From assembly GCF_018598185.1 (NCBI RefSeq), contig NZ_JAHESC010000002.1:62001-126000 (forward strand): a stretch of DNA of 64,000 nt. Direction: 5' to 3'. Made by a program: the position numbers and the translations under genes. A model generated the notes under the pieces. The model was not told the DNA's origin, made no database searches, and saw nothing but the letters and a program-made list of their open reading frames with translations. Positions 52,202 through 60,641 of the stretch are shown here, piece after piece; position 1 is the stretch's first letter; the number at the start of each line of letters is the position of its first letter. This stretch comes from Dawidia soli. GTDB taxonomy: Bacteria; Bacteroidota; Bacteroidia; Cytophagales; Cyclobacteriaceae.

Positions 52202-55174
52202 TTAGTTCTTTTTCTTTTTCAGCAAGCCCTTGATCAGGTTCTTGGCATCTTCCACCTGTTTTTCCTGTGTGGCTTTGGTGGTATCGCCTTTGGCTGTTGT
52301 TTTGGCGGTGTCTTTGCCCAGCAGCTTGTTGATTGTTTTTTCAGCTTCTGTGCCTTTCACAGCGTTCTGCAGAGCTTTTGTGCCTTCTTCTTTTACGGCT
52401 GCGGTGGCGGCATCTTTTACTTGCTGTTTCTGCTCATCCATCACCAGCTTGGTCGACGGATTTGCATAGTTACCTCCCACGCCGATCGTTACGGGAATCG
52501 GTGCGTTCGGATCGGATTTGGTGGTGCTATATTTCGACAGCAGGCTGTTGAATTGAGAACCCAGCTTGCCGGCCGGCACATCCATCTTCAATGTGTAATC
52601 CAGCGAGCCGTCCAGGCCGGTGCTGCCGGCTACGACGGTTTTATAGGTACCAAACTTCACGTCGAACGGCTGTACGGTCAAGCGGCCGTTTTTGATGGAG
52701 GCTTTCATCAGCACGTCTTTCAATGTTACCTGATCGGTGTCGTTAAGCTTAGTGATAGAGGTAATACCGGATACGAGCTTGGAGCCGGTCAGCGCGGCTT
52801 GTGCGATCTTGATGTTACCATCGCCAAAGACCGTGGCCATGTTGGGCATCATGTCCTGCAATAGTTCGCCGCTCAGCTTGAAGTCGGTCGAGAAGTTGCC
52901 ATTGACCAGGCCGGCGATCGGCGCGTAGGTAGTTACGAGCGATGAAGCGCTGGAGGCTTCCTTCATCGAAACGTTGTTGATGTTCAGCAACATGTCATAC
53001 TTGGGGTGCGACAGGTCTTTGGTGTTATACGTACCATTTACCACGAAGCTACCGCCCAGCATGTTGAATTTCAGACCGCTCAAATTGGCGACACCGTCTT
53101 TTACGACCACATCGCCGCTGGCGTTGGTCATGGTAAAGTTCATGAGCTTGACCGTCTTGATGTCCGACTTCAATACAAAGTCGATATTCTGCGGCACCGG
53201 AATGACGCTGAGCGCAGCCGTATCGGTTGTCGTCGCAGGCGTTTCTGATTCAGTCATGAACTCGTTCAGGTCGAACAGCGTCGAGTTAAAGTTCACCACG
53301 CCTTTGATCGTGGCGTTTTCGCTGAAGACATATGCGATATAGTTCAATATGGAACCGCTTACGGCAAAGTCGCTCTTGCCGATCGTGCCTTTGAGGTTTT
53401 GCAGCTGAATTTGTCTCGGGTCGAAGCTCATCGACGCCTGCGAGATGTCTACCGGCGGCAGATCTTTTGTCAGGTATTTGAAGTTTTGCAATGACGCGCT
53501 ACCACTGGTCGGCAGGCGATCGTATTTCGAGGCTTGCACATCCGAATATTTACCTTTTGTTTCGATATCGGCTTTTACCTTACCGGCCAATGTCATGCCT
53601 TCCAGCGGGAAGATCTTGGTGATCTTCTCGAGGTCTACGCCACCTTTCGCTTTCAGGTCCCAGGTATAGTCGTCGAGGTTTTCCAGCGCCAGGTTGGCGT
53701 TGAAGCGTTCGCCGTCCAGCAGCAACGACAGGTCTTTTACCGTAATAAAGGTCTCGGCCATTTTGCCTGAGGTGTTCTTAATGGTCGACTGGAAATGCAG
53801 GTCTTCCAGGGGCATCGGGAAGTCGGCTGATTTTACAAAGCCGTCTGCCAGCGACATCGTCGCGTCGATCGCCGGAATGGTTTTCTTCAGGCTATCATAT
53901 ACGCCCTTGGCGTTCAGGTTCAGCGCATAGCTGCCCTTCATGTCGAGGCCTTGCATGGGGAACATCTTGTTCAGCTCGGCCAGGTTAAACCTGGCGGATA
54001 CGGTAGCGTCTACATTGGTAGGGTACATTTTTGTTACCAGGGCTTTGGCATCGATGGGATTTGAGCCAAGGTCCAGGTGCAGCTTTTTGAGATCGATCAC
54101 GGTGTTGTCGATCACGCCGTCTTTGTTGTCTACCAGCAGGTCTACATTGATGTTGTTTACCGGTGTGGGCAGCTCGGGGTATTTAAACATCGCGTCCTTC
54201 ACGAGTAGGTTCAGGTTGAACGCGGGCATCTGGTTTTCGCTATAGGTACCTTTGGCAAAGCCGTTAAAGGCGAGCTCACCTTTGGTCTCGATGCTCTTGA
54301 AGCTTTCCGAATACATACCCGGCACGAGGGAAAGAATGTCTTTGAACTCCGTCTCGGGGCTTTTGAAGCTGAGATCCATGCCGAAGTCTTTCTCGTTCAT
54401 TTTAAACCAGCCGTCAAAGCTCAGGGCAAAGTCGTTTAGTCTGGCGGTGTTTTCCTTGAAGGTATATTTGGTGTATTGCTCGCTGATGGAAACGGTAGCA
54501 TCTATCTCTACGCGTTTATTGCTCAGATATTCGGCACCGGCGTAGCTCATGGTAAGTGTATCGGCCACAGTTTTGGTGCGCAGGTCGAATACGTCCTGGG
54601 TAAAGTCGCCCGAGCCGGAGTGGTTCAGACCCTTGAGGGTCATCAGGAACGGAAGCGACTTGTCGTCATAGATCACTTCGCCGTTTACAATTTCCCAGTG
54701 GTCGATGCCAAAGGAAAAATCGCCACCGGGCTCTTCGGTCGTGGTGGTGGTGTCGGTCGACGGAATGGCAATGTCGTAGTTGGCGCGGCCGTCTTGAAGT
54801 ACATGGATCTCTACCATCGGGTTGATAATGGATATACCCTTCACCCGCAGCTCGTCGCCGAAGAGGATATCTTTCAGGTTTACCTCTACTTCAAATTCCT
54901 CGGCAACAAAAAGCGGTACTCCTTGGAACGGCGCGCGGTTTATTACACCGAACTCGCGCATCTGTGCGGTGATGTTGGGAAAGTTCTTAAAGAGTGTCAG
55001 CTCGAATTTATCAATGTCAAACAAAACGTCGGCGTTGACAGACTTCGCGATCTCTTTGTCGATGGCGGCTTTGATATCGTCCTTAAAAACGATCGGAACG
55101 ATGAACGCCGCCGCCAGGAGTAGCACGACAAGTCCGCCGATGATGATGAATGTCCATTTCAGTGCTTTTTTCAT
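52202..55174 (-). CDS. AsmA-family membrane-anchored protein
   Basis: A 990-residue protein: one N-terminal transmembrane helix (FIIIGGLVVLLLAAAFIVPIVF) and a very long, beta-rich periplasmic part. The AsmA N-terminal signature is clear (IKAAIDKEIAKSVNADVLFD, VEVNLKDILFGDELRVKGI), and the C-terminal AsmA_2-type region holds LSGLKFNMLGGSFVVNGTY and SLDYTLKMDVPAGKLGSQFN. AsmA-like proteins form bridge-like channels thought to carry phospholipids between inner and outer membranes. I chose the ATG at 55174, which begins MKKALKWTF; an ATG 11 codons upstream is less likely. It ends in a Lys-rich, Ala/Thr-rich tail (about 920-990). Confidence 0.88.
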   Translation of the reverse strand: MKKALKWTFIIIGGLVVLLLAAAFIVPIVFKDDIKAAIDKEIAKSVNADVLFDIDKFELTLFKNFPNITAQMREFGVINRAPFQGVPLFVAEEFEVEVNLKDILFGDELRVKGISIINPMVEIHVLQDGRANYDIAIPSTDTTTTTEEPGGDFSFGIDHWEIVNGEVIYDDKSLPFLMTLKGLNHSGSGDFTQDVFDLRTKTVADTLTMSYAGAEYLSNKRVEIDATVSISEQYTKYTFKENTARLNDFALSFDGWFKMNEKDFGMDLSFKSPETEFKDILSLVPGMYSESFKSIETKGELAFNGFAKGTYSENQMPAFNLNLLVKDAMFKYPELPTPVNNINVDLLVDNKDGVIDNTVIDLKKLHLDLGSNPIDAKALVTKMYPTNVDATVSARFNLAELNKMFPMQGLDMKGSYALNLNAKGVYDSLKKTIPAIDATMSLADGFVKSADFPMPLEDLHFQSTIKNTSGKMAETFITVKDLSLLLDGERFNANLALENLDDYTWDLKAKGGVDLEKITKIFPLEGMTLAGKVKADIETKGKYSDVQASKYDRLPTSGSASLQNFKYLTKDLPPVDISQASMSFDPRQIQLQNLKGTIGKSDFAVSGSILNYIAYVFSENATIKGVVNFNSTLFDLNEFMTESETPATTTDTAALSVIPVPQNIDFVLKSDIKTVKLMNFTMTNASGDVVVKDGVANLSGLKFNMLGGSFVVNGTYNTKDLSHPKYDMLLNINNVSMKEASSASSLVTTYAPIAGLVNGNFSTDFKLSGELLQDMMPNMATVFGDGNIKIAQAALTGSKLVSGITSITKLNDTDQVTLKDVLMKASIKNGRLTVQPFDVKFGTYKTVVAGSTGLDGSLDYTLKMDVPAGKLGSQFNSLLSKYSTTKSDPNAPIPVTIGVGGNYANPSTKLVMDEQKQQVKDAATAAVKEEGTKALQNAVKGTEAEKTINKLLGKDTAKTTAKGDTTKATQEKQVEDAKNLIKGLLKKKKN

Positions 55175-55344
55175 ACCTAATGATTTATCCCTTACTAAAT
55201 TTGACAAGAGGAGGCCAAATTTACTAAACGGCGGCTGTCTTTTTTGGTCCGGTTGGGGAAAGCTTCTGCCAAAAGAATATTAGGGAGTTGGATTGTGGTA
55301 AACGTATAGAAATGTTATTATGGCCCCCACTTTATACCTGTTCC

Positions 55345-56298
55345 ATGATCACTTCTGCTACTATTCTTACCGCCCACGCCCGTATCCGGCCCTATATTCA
55401 CCGTACGCCTGTCATGACCTCTGCCGGCATGGACCAGCTGGCGGGCGGGTCGCTGTTCTTCAAGTGTGAGAATTTCCAGAAGGTGGGTGCTTTTAAGGCC
55501 CGGGGTGCCATGAACGCCGTCTTGCAACTGACGCCTGAACAACGAGCGGCGGGGGTGGCTACCCACTCGTCGGGCAATCATGCACAGGCCATTGCGCGGT
55601 CGGCCAAGCTGCTGGGTATACGCGCCTATATTGTTATGCCGCGTACGGCTCCGGCGGTAAAGAAACGTGGTGTAGAAGGGTTCGGCGGCGAAATCTTTGA
55701 ATGTGAGCCTACCCTGGAGGCGCGCGAAAGCATGTTGCGCGATGTCATCGCCAGGACCGGTGCCACGGAAATACATCCCTTTAACAACTACGACGTTATG
55801 GCGGGCCAGGCGACGGCTGCACTGGAACTATACCAGGAGATAACCGATCTCGACATCGTGATAGCGCCCGTCGGCGGCGGCGGATTGCTTAGCGGTACCT
55901 CTATGGCTACACGGTATTTTTCACCCCGTACGGCAGTGCTGGCGGCCGAGCCGGCGGGCGCCGATGATGCTTATCGCTCGATGCTCAGCGGACAGCCCGA
56001 AGTATCGCAGGCAAACTCCATTGCCGACGGGCTGTTGACGTCGCTGGGCGACAAGACGTTTCCCATCGTACGCGAAAATGTACAACAGATCATTACCGTG
56101 ACCGACGAGGAGATCGTGCAGGCTATGCGCCAGGTGTGGGAAAAGATGAAAATTATAATCGAACCGTCCAGCGCCGTGCCTGTGGCGGCTGTGCTAAAAG
56201 CAGGTGACGTATTCAGGGGTAAACGCACCGGTATAATCCTGTCGGGCGGGAATGTCGATCTTGAGCGCGCGTTGCAGCTGTTTCAGGCGGGCCGGTAA
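55345..56298 (+). CDS. PLP-dependent threonine/serine dehydratase
   Basis: A 317-residue fold-type II PLP enzyme. The lysine is Lys51 in VGAFKARGAMNA; SSGNHAQAIA follows, and VGGGGLLSG is the phosphate-binding loop. It is of the single-domain catabolic kind with no ACT regulatory domain, so it could be a threonine ammonia-lyase, serine racemase or threo-3-hydroxyaspartate ammonia-lyase; the three are hard to separate by eye. The ATG at 55345 is chosen over upstream in-frame starts that add no conserved sequence. Its stop is immediately followed by the stop of scpA on the other strand. Confidence 0.88.
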   Translation: MITSATILTAHARIRPYIHRTPVMTSAGMDQLAGGSLFFKCENFQKVGAFKARGAMNAVLQLTPEQRAAGVATHSSGNHAQAIARSAKLLGIRAYIVMPRTAPAVKKRGVEGFGGEIFECEPTLEARESMLRDVIARTGATEIHPFNNYDVMAGQATAALELYQEITDLDIVIAPVGGGGLLSGTSMATRYFSPRTAVLAAEPAGADDAYRSMLSGQPEVSQANSIADGLLTSLGDKTFPIVRENVQQIITVTDEEIVQAMRQVWEKMKIIIEPSSAVPVAAVLKAGDVFRGKRTGIILSGGNVDLERALQLFQAGR

Positions 56299-57222
56299 TT
56301 ACGCCTTGTCGCGATCGGTGTCGGCTTCCGGTTCGGTTTCGTCGGCATCGTCGTCTTCATCGCCGTCGCTGCTTTCGTGGTCGAGCACCGCATCGCTGTC
56401 GGCCGAAGCGATCACGTCGGATTGCTCGAAGGGGACTTCGATCTCTTCTACAGCGCTGGAAATTTCCAGCTGGTCGCCCTGGTATTTGGTAATCCAGAAG
56501 TTGTTAAACCCCTCACCGACCTGGATGGCCAGGAGTTGCAGCGCCAGCATTTCCAGGATGGCCAGGAAGTTAAAGATCAGGCCCAGCCGGGTAGGAAACG
56601 TTTCCAGCAATTCGGCAAAAGAAACGCGACCGCGTTTCGTCACTTCCGTGACCAGATATTTCTTTTGGCCATCGACCGTGTAGGGATATTGCACGACCTG
56701 GTGCACGGGTTTATTCTTTTCGGCTTCAAAGCGCTTTAATACGCGCTCGAAGATCGTCATCAGTTTAAAGACGGTAACGTCCTGCAGCTCGGCTTCGACG
56801 TTGGTGCTTTCGGCCAGCGACTTGAGCTCTTTTACGAGGTTGCCACGCTTTTCTTTCTGCAGCTCGGTCTCTTCCATCTGGTGGAAGATATCCACGACCG
56901 ATTTGTATTTTTTGTACTCCAGCAGGTGGCGTACCAGCTCTTCGCGAGGGTCGATCTCGTTGCCTTGTTCGTCCAGTTGCGGGCGCGGCAGCAACATTTT
57001 TGACTTGATGCGCATCAGCGTGGCGGCCACGAGAATAAACTCGCTGGCAACTTCGATGTTGAGCTCTTCCATCTGCTTGATGTACGCCAGGAAGTCGTTC
57101 GTGATCTTGGAAATTGGAATATCGTAGATATCCAATTCGTCGCGTTCAATAAAGAACAGCAACAGATCGAACGGACCCTCGAAGAGGGGAAGTTTCACCT
57201 CAAAATTTTCCTGTGTCGTCAT
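56299..57222 (-). CDS. scpA: Segregation and condensation protein A
   Basis: A 307-residue kleisin subunit that links Smc heads and, with ScpB, organises chromosome segregation. The N-terminal kleisin helix is LPLFEGPFDLLLFFIERDELDIYDIPIS, followed by LVAATLMRIKSKMLLPRP and a C-terminal winged-helix domain (RGRVSFAELLETFPTRLGLIFNFLAILEML). It ends in an acidic, Asp/Glu-rich tail (about 270-307). The ATG at 57222 is preferred; another in-frame ATG five codons upstream is possible. It abuts the convergent dehydratase with no base between the stops. Confidence 0.94.
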   Translation of the reverse strand: MTTQENFEVKLPLFEGPFDLLLFFIERDELDIYDIPISKITNDFLAYIKQMEELNIEVASEFILVAATLMRIKSKMLLPRPQLDEQGNEIDPREELVRHLLEYKKYKSVVDIFHQMEETELQKEKRGNLVKELKSLAESTNVEAELQDVTVFKLMTIFERVLKRFEAEKNKPVHQVVQYPYTVDGQKKYLVTEVTKRGRVSFAELLETFPTRLGLIFNFLAILEMLALQLLAIQVGEGFNNFWITKYQGDQLEISSAVEEIEVPFEQSDVIASADSDAVLDHESSDGDEDDDADETEPEADTDRDKA

Positions 57223-57425
57223 AAGCGTAGCCGGCAAATTTATTTATAATCCTACAAAAAGCCCCGATCCAAAAGAAATACTAATTTTGTGGTTAGGTTT
57301 TCCTCCAAAAGCTGCATTCCGGCCCATTTTTTTCCGTTTCCGGTCAAAGCGCGGGGGTTGTGTTATAAAACCCTTATCTTCGTTTTACGTGTTAAAGGAG
57401 CTATAATTTGTCTATAATTCCCTCT

Positions 57426-59345
57426 ATGCTGATAACTCCGGGAAAACTTCTGGCGCAGATCAACTCACCAGACGATTTAAAGAAGCTAGACCAGGCACAA
57501 TTGGTCCAGCTGAGCGACGAGCTCCGTCACTTTATCATCGACAATGTTTCTGTCTATGGCGGGCACTTTGGCGCCAGTCTCGGGGTAGTCGAGCTGACCG
57601 TCGCCCTCCACTACGTTTTTAACGCGCCGTACGATCAGCTGGTATGGGACGTGGGCCACCAGGCCTATGGTCATAAGATCCTCACCGGCCGTCGTGACGA
57701 GTTCCACACAAACCGCGTTTACAAAGGCATTTCCGGGTTCCCGCGCCGCTATGAAAGCCCGTACGATGCTTTCGGGGTGGGACACTCCTCCACGTCGGTA
57801 TCGGCTGCGCTGGGTATGGCGGTGGCCTCCAAATACAAGGGTGAAGAAGACCGCCAGCACATTGCCGTCATTGGAGACGGTGCGCTGACTGGGGGTATTG
57901 CCTTTGAAGGGATGAACCACGCAGGGGTGTCAGATTCCAACATTCTGATCATTCTGAACGATAACTGCATGGCGATCGACCCCAACGTGGGCGCGCTGAA
58001 AGATTATCTCACCGACATCACCACATCGCGGGCCTACAACAAACTGAAGGATGAAGTCTGGAACCTGCTTGGCAAGCTTTCCAATTTTGGGAAGAGCGCC
58101 CAGGAGATTGCATCGAAAGTTGAAAACGGCATCAAGTCCACGCTGCTCAGCCAAAGCAACTTCTTTGAGTCGCTCAACCTGCGCTACTTCGGTCCGGTAG
58201 ACGGCCACGATGTGAACCACCTGGTCAACATCTTCGAGGACCTCAAAAATATCAAGGGCCCCAAGATCCTCCACTGTGTTACGGTAAAAGGCAAAGGCTA
58301 CGCACCTGCCGAAAAAGGCAACGCCACGACCTGGCATGCGCCCGGCACCTTTGACAAGATCACCGGTGAGATCTTTAAGAAAGTACAGGACGTGCCGCAG
58401 CCGCCCAAGTACCAGGACGTTTTCGGTCACACGCTGGTGGAGCTGGCGCGCGCCAACGACAAGATCGTGGGCATTACGCCAGCCATGCCTTCGGGTTCGT
58501 CGATGAACATCATGATGAAAGAGATGCCCGACCGCGCATTCGACGTGGGCATAGCCGAACAGCATGCCGTGACGTTTTCGGCGGGTCTTGCAACGCAGGG
58601 GCTGATTCCATTTTGTAACATCTACAGCTCGTTCATGCAGCGGGCCTACGACCAGGTCATTCACGACGTCTGTATTCAGAACCTGCCCGTGAACTTCTGC
58701 CTGGACCGTGCCGGTTTTGCCGGTGCCGACGGTGCCACGCACCACGGTGCCTACGACCTGGCATACTTCCGGTGTCTGCCCAACATGATCGTGGCGGCGC
58801 CGATGAACGAAGAAGAACTACGCGACCTGTTATACACCGCCCAGCTGCCGCGTGCAGCGCAAGCATTCTCGATCCGCTACCCCCGCGGACAGGGTGTGAT
58901 GCCGGCCTGGCGTACGCCCATGAAAGCCATTACCATCGGCACGGGGCGCATGTTGCGCGAAGGCCATGACCTGGCGATCCTGTCGATCGGCCATATCGGC
59001 AATTATGCCACGGAGGTCTGTGACGCGCTGGCCGAACAGAACATCCGCATTGGCCATTATGATATGCGGTTTGTAAAGCCGCTGGACGAAGCGCTGTTAC
59101 ACACCATCTTTGCCCGTTACAAAAAAGTGCTGACCATCGAAGACGGCTGTCTGCCCGGCGGCTTCGGCAGTGCCATTCTCGAGTTCATGGCCGACCATCA
59201 TTACAACGCAGAGGTACGGCGCCTGGGTATCCCCGACAAGGTGGTGGAACATGGAGAGCAGTCCGAGCTGCACCACGAATGTGGTTTTGATGTGGCGGGC
59301 ATCGAACGCGCGGTCGCCGAAATGTTGGAATTAGTGTCGCGCTAG
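57426..59345 (+). CDS. dxs: 1-Deoxy-D-xylulose-5-phosphate synthase
   Basis: First enzyme of the non-mevalonate isoprenoid pathway, joining pyruvate and glyceraldehyde 3-phosphate with thiamine diphosphate. The 639-residue product from the ATG at 57426 has GGHFGASLGVVELTVALHYVF, WDVGHQAYGHKILTGR, GVGHSSTSVSAALGMA, the ThDP-metal motif IGDGALTGGIAFEGMNHAG with NDNCMAIDPN, and the transketolase-type FDVGIAEQHAVTFSAGLA, DRAGFAGADGATHHGAYD and C-terminal VLTIEDGCLPGGFGSA blocks. It supplies precursors for the UppS product encoded elsewhere in the window. Confidence 0.97.
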   Translation: MLITPGKLLAQINSPDDLKKLDQAQLVQLSDELRHFIIDNVSVYGGHFGASLGVVELTVALHYVFNAPYDQLVWDVGHQAYGHKILTGRRDEFHTNRVYKGISGFPRRYESPYDAFGVGHSSTSVSAALGMAVASKYKGEEDRQHIAVIGDGALTGGIAFEGMNHAGVSDSNILIILNDNCMAIDPNVGALKDYLTDITTSRAYNKLKDEVWNLLGKLSNFGKSAQEIASKVENGIKSTLLSQSNFFESLNLRYFGPVDGHDVNHLVNIFEDLKNIKGPKILHCVTVKGKGYAPAEKGNATTWHAPGTFDKITGEIFKKVQDVPQPPKYQDVFGHTLVELARANDKIVGITPAMPSGSSMNIMMKEMPDRAFDVGIAEQHAVTFSAGLATQGLIPFCNIYSSFMQRAYDQVIHDVCIQNLPVNFCLDRAGFAGADGATHHGAYDLAYFRCLPNMIVAAPMNEEELRDLLYTAQLPRAAQAFSIRYPRGQGVMPAWRTPMKAITIGTGRMLREGHDLAILSIGHIGNYATEVCDALAEQNIRIGHYDMRFVKPLDEALLHTIFARYKKVLTIEDGCLPGGFGSAILEFMADHHYNAEVRRLGIPDKVVEHGEQSELHHECGFDVAGIERAVAEMLELVSR

Positions 59346-59456
59346 TACATCCGTAAGAGATGCGTCAGGCCGGCTAATCATTTTTCCGCTCATCCTACTA
59401 AATTCGTTAAAACTGTATTAAATTGTATTGATTTCTGCTCTTACGCACTTTTCGTG

Positions 59457-59488
59457 TTAGGTTTAATAAAAACCGGCTTATATATTTG
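59457..59488 (+). promoter_or_regulatory. Possible promoter for the zinc-ribbon membrane protein gene
   Basis: TTAG (59457-59460), 20 bases, TATATTTG (59481-59488). The -7 box is perfect; the -33 box has one mismatch. The leader would be about 25 bases. Confidence 0.45.
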
Positions 59489-59520
59489 CTATCAGGAACA
59501 ATAATAACCAACCGATAATC

Positions 59521-60273
59521 ATGAACGAAATAGTAGATCCACACCAGTATGATTCCTGGAATGAGATGGCCCGTAATATTGCCTATTTAGGCTGGGTGAT
59601 TGCCATCCTGATCATCTTGTATCATGTGGTCCGTCTGTTGACGATGAGCGATGCCAAGTCGAAGTATGATTACATCAACAAAAGTGAGATCCGTACGCTG
59701 TGGATCGCAGCTGTCATCCTGGTCATCGGCTGCTGTTTCTATGCCAACGCCAACATCGTTGAGCTGAGCCCGCTGTGGATCTTCGTGCGTGGCTTCACGA
59801 CCTTTGCCATGGGTATGATCGTGGCCCTGATCATTCAGAATCTTTTGAAATTCTACTATCCGTTCTTTATCGAAAAGCGCCTGAAAGTACTGCGTTACAA
59901 GCCGCGGGTTTCTCCGAAAACCGGCAAGGCTATGAAGCTGCTGAGCGAAGAAGAAGAAGATGCTTACCTCGACGAAGGTATGCAGGCGGAAGAGAACGTA
60001 TTCTCCATCGACTACGACGTATGGAAAGACGAAGAGACCGGCTACGTGAAAATCGAGCGTTACTCGGGTCACCTGCACGCGCTGCAATGCCCTGAGTGTA
60101 ACTACCAGACCTTTAAAGTAGTTCGCGAAGAGATCCTGAAGAACCCTTCACCGGTAGAAGAAGGCGAGCTGCTGAAGCACTATCAGTGCGGCTACTGCGG
60201 CTACAAGGCTAAGAAAACTGTTACACTGAAGATCTCCGGCAAATTCGAAGAGTCTTCTGCGGCTACGGTGTAA
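59521..60273 (+). CDS. Membrane protein with C-terminal zinc ribbon
   Basis: A 250-residue protein with three hydrophobic helices (about 20-40, 59-78 and 85-108) and a cytoplasmic C-terminal part. Residues 190-226 carry two CxxC pairs, CPEC (190, 193) and CGYC (223, 226), of a zinc-ribbon kind, following an acidic linker (EEEEDAYLDE). No named family is recognised. Zinc ribbons of this type often bind nucleic acid or protein, and the membrane anchoring suggests a scaffold or sensor. It is alone, with its own promoter and terminator. Confidence 0.78.
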   Translation: MNEIVDPHQYDSWNEMARNIAYLGWVIAILIILYHVVRLLTMSDAKSKYDYINKSEIRTLWIAAVILVIGCCFYANANIVELSPLWIFVRGFTTFAMGMIVALIIQNLLKFYYPFFIEKRLKVLRYKPRVSPKTGKAMKLLSEEEEDAYLDEGMQAEENVFSIDYDVWKDEETGYVKIERYSGHLHALQCPECNYQTFKVVREEILKNPSPVEEGELLKHYQCGYCGYKAKKTVTLKISGKFEESSAATV

Positions 60274-60298
60274 GCTACCGCGTTAGAGAATATCAAAG

Positions 60299-60327
60299 AC
60301 CCGAAGGATTTCCTTCGGGTTTTTTTA
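60299..60327 (+). terminator. Terminator of the zinc-ribbon membrane protein gene
   Basis: A perfect 9-bp stem, ACCCGAAGG with CCTTCGGGT (60299-60307 and 60312-60320), loop ATTT, then a run of seven further T. Confidence 0.85.
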
Positions 60328-60463
60328 TGTCTTTTTGGTTCGCGGCTCGGCCAGTGGGCAAGCAGTCAATAGCATGATTTATTACGTATCGGCTACTCGT
60401 TGGAGTCACGGGGATAGCTCGCGCGCGAGTTAATGACATCCCGGCGTAGGGCAGGGTGTGGAA

Positions 60464-60540
60464 GGTGGTCGGAGACCGCTGCCATACCGGGCACCGGTTG
60501 ACGCACTGCCGCTTCGCTGGGGTGCTTAACACCGGCGCCA
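60464..60540. repeat. Dispersed multi-hairpin element, copy C
   Basis: Hairpin 1 is GGTGGTC paired with GACCGCT (60464-60470 and 60474-60480, with wobbles). Hairpin 2 is GGCACCGGT/ACCGGCGCC (60490-60498 with 60531-60539), with the same A-C mismatch position as the other copies. TACCGGGCACCGGT and CCGGCGCCAG are identical to copy A; the inner loop is longer and differs. Confidence 0.72.
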
Positions 60541-60567
60541 GACGCCGCCAAGCATCCGTATATTCAT

Positions 60568-60604
60568 CAAATAAAACCGGCCCGTCCCAAGGGAACGAGC
60601 CGGC
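60568..60604 (-). terminator. Terminator of the TolC-family gene
   Basis: CCGGCCCGTCCC and GGGAACGAGCCGG (60577-60603) pair imperfectly around AA, and the minus strand continues with TTTTATTTG. Confidence 0.55.
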
Positions 60605-60641
60605 TGATTTAATTGGGTTGTTTCAAAGTTTCTGTTGCCAC

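Larger units (their letters stand above)
60274..60641. other. Convergent intergenic gap with repeat and terminators
   Basis: This 368-base gap between the zinc-ribbon gene (+) and the TolC gene (-) has the plus-strand terminator (60299-60327), a GC-palindromic stretch near 60415-60432, copy C of the dispersed hairpin element (60464-60540) and the minus-strand terminator (60568-60604). I see no gene in it. Confidence 0.6.
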
